A DNA stretch of 64,000 nucleotides from Haematococcus lacustris (Eukaryota > Chlorophyta > Chlorophyceae > Chlamydomonadales > Haematococcaceae), in contig JASKMD010000026.1 in the NCBI GenBank assembly GCA_030144725.1, positions 5,410,640-5,474,639 of the forward strand, given 5' to 3'. The stretch's first letter is position 1. Every line of letters starts with the position of its first letter. The position numbers and the translations under genes were made by a program. Of the stretch, positions 1 through 8,947 are shown piece after piece. A model generated the notes under the pieces. The model was not told the DNA's origin. It did not search any database and saw nothing but the letters and a program-made list of their open reading frames with translations.

Positions 1-371
1 GGCTGGGTGTAAGGTGCACGGGGGTCTATTTCGGAGCAGCATCAAGGGCCCAAACGTGAACATAACACGTTTCTGTCTCATAGACACATTAATATCCCAC
101 ACAAGGAATCGCACACAACTGGCAGTGCATCATTTGACAACCTGGTTGGGCACTTAAATGGACTGCAAGAAGGCCCACATTACTAAAAATTTGACATGGG
201 GTCACGTGACACAAACAAAATGAGCGCGTCCATGCAGCGGAGCCATCGAGCGCGATAGCTGTTCTCTGATCACAGCCCCACTAAGTAGGCTGTTCCTGAC
301 ACAACGCGACCCGATCTCTCAGCACCCCCGCCCGCCCCGGCATTGGTGCCCATCAGCCCGAGCAGCCCATT
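1..371. repeat. Direct repeat x, copy 1
   Basis: This stretch is almost identical to 7689-8056, with a one-base difference in a G run near 194. It ends at about 371, where the sequence changes abruptly into the paralogue A block shared with 9990 and 21843. In the second copy it directly follows a small ORF (7352-7684), so it may be the 3' flank or terminal part of a mobile unit. No coding content is seen. Confidence 0.8.
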
Positions 372-3300
372 CCGTGGCCCATGCTGGGGGCTTGGCTCAT
401 CATGCTGTGACTGGCCGCAGGGTGCTGGTGCGGCTGCAGGTGCCAGGTGCGGATGCAGGTGCCAGGTCGCTGGAGGTTGAGGCATAAAGGGGCAAGGGCA
501 TGTGGTGGCCTGACCTGGTCTGCAGGCGTTCTCAGTGGCGGTGGCAGCAGCAGTGGCTACTGCAAGCGCTGGCTGCAAGGTGGTCGTTTCATTGTCAGCT
601 TCTATATCCTGCACATGTGCATGTTGATTCCCGGTAAAGCGTGCAGGGGACGCACAGGGTTGAAGGTGCTGAACAGAGGTCAGCATGCCTGCCATCATCG
701 TCAGACAGGCGCAAGCAAGCGTGGCCTGACCGAGTCCACCACGCCTGTAGTTGCCATTATACTGGTATGAAGGGCACAAACTAGTGACAGTTCGGCCTCC
801 GACATCGTACATTACACATGAAGCAGCATGACCAGCTTCAGCTCTGGCACCACTCGAGCAGTGTTGACGAGCCCTGAGAGCCCTATGGCTGTCAATACCC
901 AGGGTCCAGGAAAAGTCAAGGCTTGCAGTTCCATGTGGGCAAAGCAGTGGTGCAGTGTTGAGGGAACCACCCCCTGTGCCAGGAATGGCTGAGCTAAGGT
1001 CGTGGAGAGCTTGCCAAGTGTGTGTGTTGTGAAGGGTCCCGCACCTTGGCAGCCAGTGGGGCACATGGGTGCTGCATCATGCCACCCTCCTTCCCTGATG
1101 CAGGTTAAGAGACGCAGCTCGCGGTGGGCTGCCAGGCTGCCTCCCTAACCCCATGCTCAAGTCTTTGACAGAAATTACTAGCACCCATTGCCATCCTCCT
1201 GCTTATACAAAGCAGGCAAACCCTTGAAACCTGCAGGTTTGGCTCATGGGGGCCTGCAGAGGGGATTAGGGTTAGGGTTAAGGGCAGGGTTAGGGGCTTA
1301 TAGAGGGGCGGGCAGCAAAACTGGTGATGTGAATCCACAAGCAGTGTTGGAAGTAGAGCATTGTTCAAGACCCGATGGGTGAGATCTAGTAGGCGTGGAG
1401 GCTGCTTGTGGAGTGGAGGGGAGTGGAGCTCATTCTGACAGTTTTGTTAATCCTGGGCTGCGCTATGGGACCAGACCCACCTCAGAGCAGACGACATAGC
1501 GCCAGGCCTCTTGAATGTACTCCTCCATCACCTTTGCCACAGCAGTCGCCGTGGCTGAGGCGGAGATGCATCCCTGCGGTGGAGGGGCGCGCAACTAGGA
1601 CTAATGCCATCATCAAGCCACCAGCGGGCGGGCGGGCGGGCGGGCGGGCGGTGCAGTGCACGAGCAGAGAGTGGTGGCGGCACATGTTGCCACGGCCTGC
1701 CTTGAGGAGCACAGGCATTCAAGCAACGGCATGGGAGCAGTGGAGCGCAGTGGTAGCCAAACAAGCACTGGAGGTTTGGGAGCGCAGGGGGCAAAAACAA
1801 TAGTGTTCATTGGCAGAGAGGTCACCAACGGTCGCGGTGGGGGCAGGGCGGCAGCAGGGAGGAGCAGCCAAGGTATTCACCGAGGGGTGGACGAATCAGG
1901 GAGCAGTGCCGTGGAGGGAGCAGAATAGGCTGCTAGCACCAACCGCTTAGTTATGTTGCAAGCCTGGGCCCCAACCCAGTGAGTCGTGGCAGGAGGGCAG
2001 TGGGTGAGCAGGGCGGGGCGACTGGCACCGACCCTGGTGTGGTCCTGTGTTGTCATTTCACTTGTAGGCACCTTTACACATGTGTAGGACCGCCCCATAC
2101 CACGGCGGACATCAAGGGTGGACACCCAGCACAGCACATGCTGCTGCACTGCTGCTGCTCGTGCAATGCATGGAAGGTGCATGGAACCATGGGGCATGAT
2201 GTGAGCATGGAGGCAAAGGCCAGATAATGGTGAACAGCGAGTTTTCCAAACCCCGCTCACTGAGCCCGTGTTCCCAGTCCTGAAAACACGCTTGGTGCTG
2301 GTGGCAGCTTCCTCGGTAGCATTAGCGATGGCTGCAGATGCAAGGCATCACAGGCATGCTCACATCATCTCCAGCAAGCAACATCACACGTACTGACAGA
2401 AGAGGAGATGGGAGAACTGGAGAGGGAGAAGAGGAGAGATGGAGAAGAGGAGGAGGGGAAGAGAGTCCAGGCACCTTGGACTCACCCTGGGTGAGGACAC
2501 TGGCGGTTGCATTTACATCTTGACCGGTACACACCTTCACGGCGCCCACTTATCACACATCACCAAAACATTAGGGCACCAGCAAGGAGCACAGCACCAG
2601 CACCAGCACAGCGCGGGCGCATGGCAGGCGAGGAGGCCGGGACGGGGGTGGGGCCGGGGCCATGAGCGGGGGTGGGGGCGGGGCCGAGGGCGGGGTGGGG
2701 AGACTAAGACAGGTTTGTTGTGACACCAGGTGATGGTACTAACCTGGTTGAGGCACATTATTCCCCTACTAATGCGTAGGGGCTGGGCTATCTGTGATTG
2801 TATGAGACAAGCATCTGGTACCAATACCTAGTTTCCTACCCATACCCCCTTACGAGAGTCGGGTAATCGATGTTGGCATGAAACACATGCTCTGATGTAA
2901 GTAACAGCTAAAGCTTTGCCTAGGGCACATATAATACTGTGCTACAGGCTGTTGGGCCTGGGCCTTGGGGCTCGGTCTCGCCGCTTCTTAAAACCCAATG
3001 CTGAGTACTCCTTTCCCTGGGCAGGAAGCCTTGCACGGTGTGGCCACCCGCAAAGCTCCAGTGGGCGCCACTTGCTCTCCCCTGCCCGCTGGAGGTTGAG
3101 GGCTGCGTTGCAGTCACGTCCACCCATTTGCCAAGGTCCCCAGGGTTGGCCTGGTGCAACCTAGAGCACCACATGAGCCCCCGCACTGGCGCCTAGAACC
3201 GCTGGCTCCAGGCTGACCGCAACAACCTTGGGTTTAGGCTGTTTGGGCTCATCCGCGCCTCTGCGCTTCTTGCCCTTCATCGCGCTTTGTAGTAGACGGC

Positions 3301-5349
3301 ACTTCCTGACTGTCTCCCCTCGCACGACTCACTCCCACGGCTTACGGCTGGACTTACGATTGGACTAACCTGGTTCAATGCCTCACCTAGTCAAGGCTCT
3401 TCATGGCTCTTCGGCTCCTTCTATAGATTTAGATATACAATTTTAGATTGAATTACAAAGTATATGTAGAAGCATTGGCAGCCCACCTTGCCAAAGGCGG
3501 ACAAGAGAGCTTGTAACGTAGCCTTGCCTGCCTTGTCTAACACCGGCTTATTGGCCTCTGTCTCCAACCTGACTGTCCCTGCATATGCACAACCCCAGCA
3601 TGGTATTGAGGTGCGCAGTTGTAAGGATTACTCTGGTTCCTGCACATCACACATCACGCTACACCTTCGCTTCAAGCAGCCACCTCAGACTGCTCAAAAT
3701 GGCAGTAGATAGCATACGAGCCGAAGTGGTGAGGGGGGCGAGAGCATGGAAGTGGTGGTGTGACAGAGGCAGTAGCTGGATGTGGAGGTGGAGGTGGAGG
3801 TGTGGCCAAGGAGGGGATCACGGCCCACGACGCAAACCCCAATACACCCACTGTCATAGGTGATGTTGATGAGCCGGTTGAGACCAAGTACATCATTGTT
3901 GCGCATGTAGTATGCTGCCTCCTCCTCCTCTGAGGGAGAATCCACCGTTCTCCACCAGCTCCACTGCACACCAACAGCAGGCCATCCAATGCACTGACAG
4001 GACCAGGAGCAGGTCAAAGTCGCAACGCCAAGGCTGCTTAAGGTGTGAGAATGTCAGCAGGCAATTTGCCAGCGCAGCAGGTGCATGACTGGGTAGTGAT
4101 GGGCTGGTCAGTGGGCAGGATGGTCAGCGAGCGAAGGGAATGGGAGCAGGCAAGGTTGCATGTGGTGATGCCGCCCAGGTACAACTCTAGATGTGCAGGC
4201 ACACGTGGCAAGTGGACATGGCCAAACAGCAAGGCAGGCCACTAACCCCTCACCTGCCCTGGAGCAACATCCAAACCAATGGCTCTGGCCAAGTCCTGCA
4301 CACAAACTGCATGCAATGTGTCGTGCATGGCACACTTAGGGGTTGGGCAGCTGCTGGCGCCTGCAGTGATTGCCAACATTTGACTTGCCTTGCTGAGTGA
4401 CTGAGCATCAGCCTTCTTCTCTGTCACTGCTTTGACCAGTGCCTGCGCAGCGCAGGTGCCCTGCCAAGTGATGGCAACAATGCCGAAAAATGATGTGAAT
4501 GTGTATGGAGTGGGGATTGGACGGTGGAGATTAACGGCTTTAGGTCTAACAGGTCCCACGCCACAACATGCTGCCATACAACAGTTTCGTCGGCGTCTGC
4601 ATCTGCTCAGACAACGAGCAAACATCACAGGAAAAATGTTGAAGCAACCCACCCGGACCAGGTTGTATGAGCTGCCGGAAGCTGCAGCTACAGCCAGGGC
4701 GGGTAAGAGCCGGGCGGTACCCTGCGGACGGGACGACATCAACGTACATCTACGCAATGGCAACGTAGAGGTGGGCGTAGGGGTGAACCCCAGCATCCGG
4801 GACAGGCAGCTAGACAGCAGCTGCAGCTGGGCACACGCACAGTGTTCTGCATAATCACAGTGGCCGCATCCGTCGCGTTGACATTGTCTGCGAGCACCGC
4901 AATGTCCAGGACTGGTGGTTGAGGTGTAACCCAGCCTGCGCCAGCTGCCACCATACCAACGCCCAGACGCGCGGCCAGGTACTGCCCAACAGTTACATTC
5001 GATGCACCCGGTAAAGAGCTGGTGGTGTTCTGTAGGTGGCGACCTGCGGCTTGCGGAAGGCAGCAGGCACATGCCAGTTTCCACCCACCGGTGCTCAGCC
5101 TCAAGTGCGTATTGCGCGGGCAAATGCTGACGACTGTGTGCTGCTGGACAATTGACGCTGTGCGCTGTGCGCTGTGCGCTGTGCGCTGTGGGCTGCTGCA
5201 TGCGTGACAGAGTGGCAAGGGCAGCCGCGCTTACCGATAATCACCTCGGCGTTGGCCGCCTGGAAGGATACGGCCAATGCAAGCAGCGCCAGGATGTTTA
5301 GGGCACAGGAAACAACTGGTTGCACTGCGCAGTGTGGCGATCGCTGCAT
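372..5349 (-). CDS. Paralogue A of a secreted Ala-rich repeat protein family, 3' end missing
   Basis: Multi-exon gene, collinear exon by exon with gene D (27811-31483). Approximate exons, 5' to 3' on the minus strand: 5235-5349 (signal peptide, hydrophobic stretch rich in Leu/Ala ending ANA), 4957-5043, 4841-4887, 4653-4721, 4389-4442, 4254-4295, 3852-3963, 3487-3578, 2486-2534, 2261-2331, 1481-1573, one near 816-880 and one near 515-572. Exons of 69, 54, 92, 49 and 71 nt match D in length although the protein sequence has diverged strongly. The intron after the 54-nt exon has a GC donor, as in the other copies. The last exon, seen in B, C and D, is missing because the block ends at about 371 against repeat x, so the gene is truncated or has a replaced tail. 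A Fanzor remnant lies in intron 8. I do not recognise a domain; secretion is inferred from the leader. Confidence 0.6.
1264..1300 (+). repeat. Short interstitial telomere-like TTAGGG stretch
   Basis: A GGATTAGGGTTAGGGTTAAG-type run followed by a further GGTTAGGGG. The same stretch occurs at about 10864 and 22741 in paralogues B and C. It holds only two to four degenerate units and lies in an intron, so it is no evidence of a chromosome end. Confidence 0.6.
1624..1650. repeat. (GCGG)n microsatellite in paralogue A
   Basis: Pure GCGG-type tandem run in an intron of A. B (about 11225-11252) and C (about 23101-23127) carry the same run with slightly different unit counts, as expected of slippage between recent duplicates. 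Confidence 0.8.
2752..2945 (+). repeat. Hairpin-bearing dispersed repeat, copy 1
   Basis: About 190 bp. It opens with the near-palindrome CCCCTACTAATGCGTAGGGG (7-bp stem), then a TATCTGTG box, a GGTACCAATACC box, a CCTACCC run and a conserved block ending near a GCAC-rich border. Further copies are at about 8754, 20408, 24229 and 31676, and the hairpin part alone at 9872 and 21722. Here it abuts the 3' end of a Fanzor remnant. It may be a terminal region of a transposable element; the family is not recognised. Confidence 0.75.
2942..3280 (-). pseudogene. Fanzor (TnpB-like) remnant: N-terminal piece fused to C-terminal RuvC-III piece
   Basis: Minus-strand reading starts with an ATG at 3280 and a Lys-rich stretch (MKGKKRRGADEPKQPKPK). 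It then jumps to a C-terminal segment containing GRDCNAALNLQ, the DxNAA-type RuvC-III motif of TnpB/Fanzor nucleases, followed by GESKWRPLELC and a stop at 2942. Compared with the copy at 37996-38327, the bases before the catalytic Asp show a 2-nt loss, so the frame breaks. RuvC-I and RuvC-II are missing. It lies in intron 8 of paralogue A and is repeated identically in C at 24419-24757. It cannot encode a nuclease. The family call rests on my memory of algal Fanzor-like proteins, not on a search. Confidence 0.7.
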
Positions 5350-5519
5350 GCTGTTCACGTCCAGAACAACAACTGGGCAGGACCGATTCTGCGCTGGAAA
5401 CCGTAAGTCACTCAGGAGAAACTGGCAACTGGCTCGGGGGCCCCCCCGACTAACAGAATACCTACCACTGGTAGTAGGACGGCCGTAACTTTGTAACGGC
5501 TGTAAATTTATCACGATAA

Positions 5520-5570
5520 CAGATAAGACACACGGATAATATCACGATAACAGATAAGACACACGGAGCC
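5520..5570. repeat. Short direct repeat of ATCACGATAACAGATAAGACACACGGA type
   Basis: Two back-to-back copies, about 26 bp each, of a TATCACGATAACAGATAAGA-containing unit lie upstream of the paralogue A start. The same pair, slightly changed, is at about 18120-18180 upstream of paralogue B. Position in the 5' flank makes a regulatory role possible but unproven. Confidence 0.5.
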
Positions 5571-5879
5571 CCAACCGCTAGCTCCGCCAGGCCACAGCTG
5601 CACCCAGCCGCAACTAGCCGTTCCCAGCACGATGCTGGGCAGCCAAAGCGCTGAATCCTCTGCGATCCTCTACGCTGAACGCTCCTCAATTACGCAATGC
5701 AGACAGGTGACCCACGCCGAGAGCGGGGCGCAGGCCACACCGTGAAGTTCAGCACGAGCGGTGCTGCCCCGCAGCCAGCCCAGCCTATGCGAAGCCGCCC
5801 TAGTCAGCCTGCTCCCATGCGTGCTTCTCAACGTGCAACCCACGACCAGCCGGAGCTCTAGGACAGCCGCATCCCAGCC

Positions 5880-6082
5880 CTGCCCCACCACATCCCAGCA
5901 TTGCGTTGCCCCTCCCCTCCCCTCCCAGCCTTGCCCCACCCCCTCCCAGCCTTGCGTTGCCCCTCCCCTCCCTGCCCAGCCCTGCCCCACCCCCTCCCAG
6001 CCCTGCCCCACCCCCTCCCAACCTTGCATTGCCCCTCCCCACCCTGCCAAGCCCTGCCCCACTCCCTCCCAGCCTTGCGTTG
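5880..6082. repeat. C-rich minisatellite (CCCAGCCCTGCCCCACCCCCT-like units)
   Basis: Tandem, imperfect units of roughly 20 bp made of CCCAGCCTTG and CCCCACCCCCT blocks. A matching array lies at 18478-18686 in the B block. Long reading frames on both strands here are products of the repeat and are not genes. Confidence 0.9.
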
Positions 6083-6083
6083 A

Positions 6084-6130
6084 CCTGACCTGACCTGACC
6101 TGACCTGACCTGACCTGACCTGACCTGACC
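6084..6130. repeat. (CCTGA)n pentanucleotide array
   Basis: About nine perfect CCTGA units directly after the C-rich minisatellite. The B copy at about 18686-18750 has about twelve units, so the array is length-variable between duplicates. CAG/AGC triplet runs follow at 6197-6221 and at 18817-18842. Confidence 0.95.
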
Positions 6131-6279
6131 TCCCTGTAGGTGTGTGGCAGTGCAGGCTGCAGGTAGCAGCAGGCTGTAGGTGTGCTTCAATGCATGAGCA
6201 GCAGCAGCAGCAGCAGCACCAGGCTAAAGTGCATGTGCTGCAGTGCCTGAGCAGCCGCAGCAGCAACAGGCAGTAATGC

Positions 6280-6365
6280 ATTGATTCGTTGATCAATACG
6301 CAGACTGTGCTACAAATAAACCTCGTAAAAAGGACACACCCCTTCTTCATGGCAGTTGGGGCGGC
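6280..6365 (-). other. Conserved 3' region of Fanzor copies, possible guide-RNA region
   Basis: The region just 3' of the Fanzor stop is shared by four copies (6280-6365, about 18900-18985, about 37935-37996 and 56785-56860 on the other strand). Shared blocks read GGACACACCC, AAATAAACC and GTTGATCAAT in the plus direction here. In TnpB and Fanzor systems the guide RNA lies at or past the 3' end of the gene and reaches the element end, so this is a candidate for that RNA. That is inference; no transcript evidence is available. Confidence 0.35.
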
Positions 6366-7213
6366 CCAGAGTCAGAGGGGCTTGGCCCTGGGCCGACTGC
6401 CGGCCCGCCCCGCCTCACAGGGCTGGGGGTTGTTCATAGTTGAGCTGACCCTCCTGGTGCGGAACTCATCCACTGTCACCACCTTGCCTATCACCCTGTC
6501 TGTTGGCTTGCCGCTGTTGGCCCTCTCCACCACCGTGCGGCAGGCCTGCAGCACAGCCTTGACCCCCCACCCACCCCGGGTGCCAATGCCTGCGTTGCCA
6601 AAGAACACCACCAACTGCTTGTGGGGCCCCCACCGCTTTTGGGACTCAATGGCTGCCTCCTACTCTAACTGCATGGCACGCATGGCACACAATGCGCATG
6701 ACATCCTTGGAAGGTTTGGGGACATGTGCACCTAGCAGGTCACATGTGGGGTAGTCATCATCATCTGGCCCAGCCCCTTCCCCCCTACCCTTGGCACTCC
6801 CACCTTCTTGAAGTAGCGCTCCAGGACCTTCTCCTGCGCGCCGTGCAACCTCATCCTTTGCTCTGCCCACTTGGGATGTAGGTACTCCCCCCACACACGG
6901 CCACATGCCGCTGGATGGCCACCAGGGAGGTGCCTGCTAGGGTGGCTGCTGCCAGGTGTTGCAGCTCGAGCTTGATGTTGTCATTGCACCACTGAGTGTT
7001 GCGGCGAGCCTGGATCAGGCCGCTGTCATGCTGCACCTGGCTCCTGGTGAAGCTTTACAGGCAGCCATCCTCGTCCCACACCCCTGAAGCTGGGCTGACT
7101 GCCTGGATGGCCCCAGGGTCCAGCCCCATGCCCATCTGAGTGGCTGGGTCAAAGTGGAACACTTGCGGAACACGCGGAGCTAGCTGCTCGCCCTTTGCAC
7201 CATTGATATACTC
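6340..7213 (-). pseudogene. Fanzor remnant with RuvC-I and RuvC-II, RuvC-III lost
   Basis: Read right to left, fragments show a RuvC-I motif (MGLDPGAIQAVS, near 7110), a helical linker with LAAATLAGTSLVAIQRHV, then VVFFGNAGIGTRGGWG and a RuvC-II motif (VVTVDEFRTRRVSS, near 6440). The coding then ends without the DxNAA RuvC-III segment. At least one in-frame stop (just after DEDGCL) and frame changes break it. The sequence beyond the stop, about 6280-6365, matches the conserved region just 3' of the Fanzor pieces at 37996 and 56787. The related B-block copy is at 18973-20110. Confidence 0.7.
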
Positions 7214-7351
7214 ATCCGAGTTATTGAAAATTATTTGATCCTGTATTTTGCATACACCTCAGATATGGAAAATTATTTGATCCTGTATTTTGCATATATC
7301 TCAGATGCACCGCATGGTGTTCACACCTGACAGGAGCAGCCTCAGTGGGCC

Positions 7352-7684
7352 ATGGCTGCTTGTGCATGCAACACGTGCATGAGTGTGCCATGCCTGCCGT
7401 GCATGAAGCCTGACACCACTACCCCACTTGGGCCCATGCCCATGTTTCGAGACACTGTGAAGGAGGTGAGGGATGACGAAGAGTGTTATGCATTGTTGAT
7501 GTTGTTCCATCCCAATTTGATGCATGATGAGGTGTGCTTTGGCAAACTGACAAACACACACTGTGCACGATATCGCATGCACATGGGGTGGAAGAGGCAA
7601 GAGGAACGTCGGACATTGCGTCGTTTGATGTTGAGGGAGCTGAGAAGTGAGCAGCTGGGGTTTGAGTATGAGGCGGACGGTTGA
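7352..7684 (+). CDS. Hypothetical 110-aa ORF
   Basis: An ATG-started ORF rich in charged residues, with a Cys-rich start (CNTCMSVPCLPC) and a basic C-terminal helix. I do not recognise it. It ends four bases before repeat x copy 2. Window base 1 corresponds to about base 7689, so the same ORF may precede the window too. It could be the last exon of a transposon gene. There is no independent support such as a conserved motif. Confidence 0.3.
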   Translation: MAACACNTCMSVPCLPCMKPDTTTPLGPMPMFRDTVKEVRDDEECYALLMLFHPNLMHDEVCFGKLTNTHCARYRMHMGWKRQEERRTLRRLMLRELRSEQLGFEYEADG

Positions 7685-7688
7685 TGTG

Positions 7689-8056
7689 GCTGGGTGTAAG
7701 GTGCACGGGGGTCTATTTCGGAGCAGCATCAAGGGCCCAAACGTGAACATAACACGTTTCTGTCTCATAGACACATTAATATCCCACACAAGGAATCGCA
7801 CACAACTGGCAGTGCATCATTTGACAACCTGGTTGGGCACTTAAATGGACTGCAAGAAGGCCCACATTACTAAAAATTTGACATGGGTCACGTGACACAA
7901 ACAAAATGAGCGCGTCCATGCAGCGGAGCCATCGAGCGCGATAGCTGTTCTCTGATCACAGCCCCACTAAGTAGGCTGTTCCTGACACAACGCGACCCGA
8001 TCTCTCAGCACCCCCGCCCGCCCCGGCATTGGTGCCCATCAGCCCGAGCAGCCCGC
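7689..8056. repeat. Direct repeat x, copy 2
   Basis: Near-identical to 1-371. After it, 8057-8200 is unique. The two x copies bracket the whole A block (372-7688), so the A block looks like an insertion into, or a tandem duplication bounded by, x. Confidence 0.8.
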
Positions 8057-8753
8057 TAGCTTCGCGTTGATGAGCTATACCGCCCTGCGCAAGAATCGCT
8101 GTAAAGTTCCTAAAGACCGGTAAGATGTTATCAGGGGTGCAGCCAATGGCGGGGGTGACCACTGGCACAGGCACACACACCAGAAGGCTGAGCTGAAGTG
8201 GGCATTAGGCACACTGTCAGTAGCCATTACAATGATGCGCTCGCAGCCTGGTTCGATTCCAACTCATGCTTTGTTTTGGTGTCGCATGAGGGCTGTAGGG
8301 TTCAGGAGTTGTCTCCCCTCTCACGACTCTCTGTTACAGTGCTGCTGCGCGGTCAAGATGCATGGCTGGCTGCGAACTAAACTCCGGCTGCTCGCAGACA
8401 GCTTCCGACTAGCGTGGCAGTGCTTTGTACTTACATCGTCAAGAAGATGGCATCAGTAAAACACTTCTCATCGCATTCCTATGTCACTGAACCAGTCATC
8501 CGATCAAGCAACGCTCAGCCTTAAGTAAGCCAAGAACAACTAAGAACATGACAAAGTAAGACATGACAAACCCAGATCTCGCATGCAGGGCTGGAAAGAT
8601 CTGCATGCGCATTTCATTCATTCATTCATTCATTTTTGGATTCAAAGCAGGACTGTAACAACTTTTACTCTTCCGACTTACGGTTGGACTTACATCGTTG
8701 GACTTACGATTGGACTTACGATTGTGAGCTCATTCCTGAGTGCATGCATCTAC
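8057..8753. other. Gene-free stretch with ACTTACGATTGGAC-like repeats
   Basis: No supported gene. Contains (CATT)n at about 8617-8636 and several ACTTACG(A/G)TTGGACTT units at 8675-8725 that recur at about 3345-3370 and 20215-20390, each time between a Fanzor remnant or ACGACT block and the hairpin repeat. Confidence 0.5.
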
Positions 8754-8947
8754 AGCACATTATTCCCCTACTAATGCGTATGGGCTGTGTTATCTGTGTT
8801 TCAAACTGAGTGTCTGTGGCCTACAGCCGGTACCAATACCTGCTTTCCTACCCCTCCCCCCTTGCAAAGGTCGGGCAATCGATGTTGGCATGAAACGCAT
8901 GCTCTGATGTGAGCAACAGCTCAAGCATTGCCTGGTGGACTACAAAA
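8754..8947 (+). repeat. Hairpin-bearing dispersed repeat, copy 2
   Basis: Same organisation as 2752-2945, with CCCCTACTAATGCGTATGGG (one stem mismatch), the GGTACCAATACC box and the CGATGTTGGCATGAAACGCA block. It starts the 8.75-10.0 kb region that is repeated at 20.4-21.85 kb. Confidence 0.75.

Noticed and set aside
1264..1300. Telomere or chromosome end
   Set aside because: Only a few degenerate units inside an intron, repeated with the block duplication.
2755..2800. Helitron 3' end
   Set aside because: There is a hairpin as in Helitrons, but no CTRR end at the right distance on either strand and no TC start found.
4242..5201. 319-aa minus-strand ORF, and its relatives at 12759-13739 and 25719-26582
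   Set aside because: It runs through several introns of the paralogues; the exons inside it fit better by homology and splice phase with gene D.
5670..6350. 226-aa repeat ORF (and 18361-18972)
   Set aside because: Product of the C-rich minisatellite and the CCTGA array.
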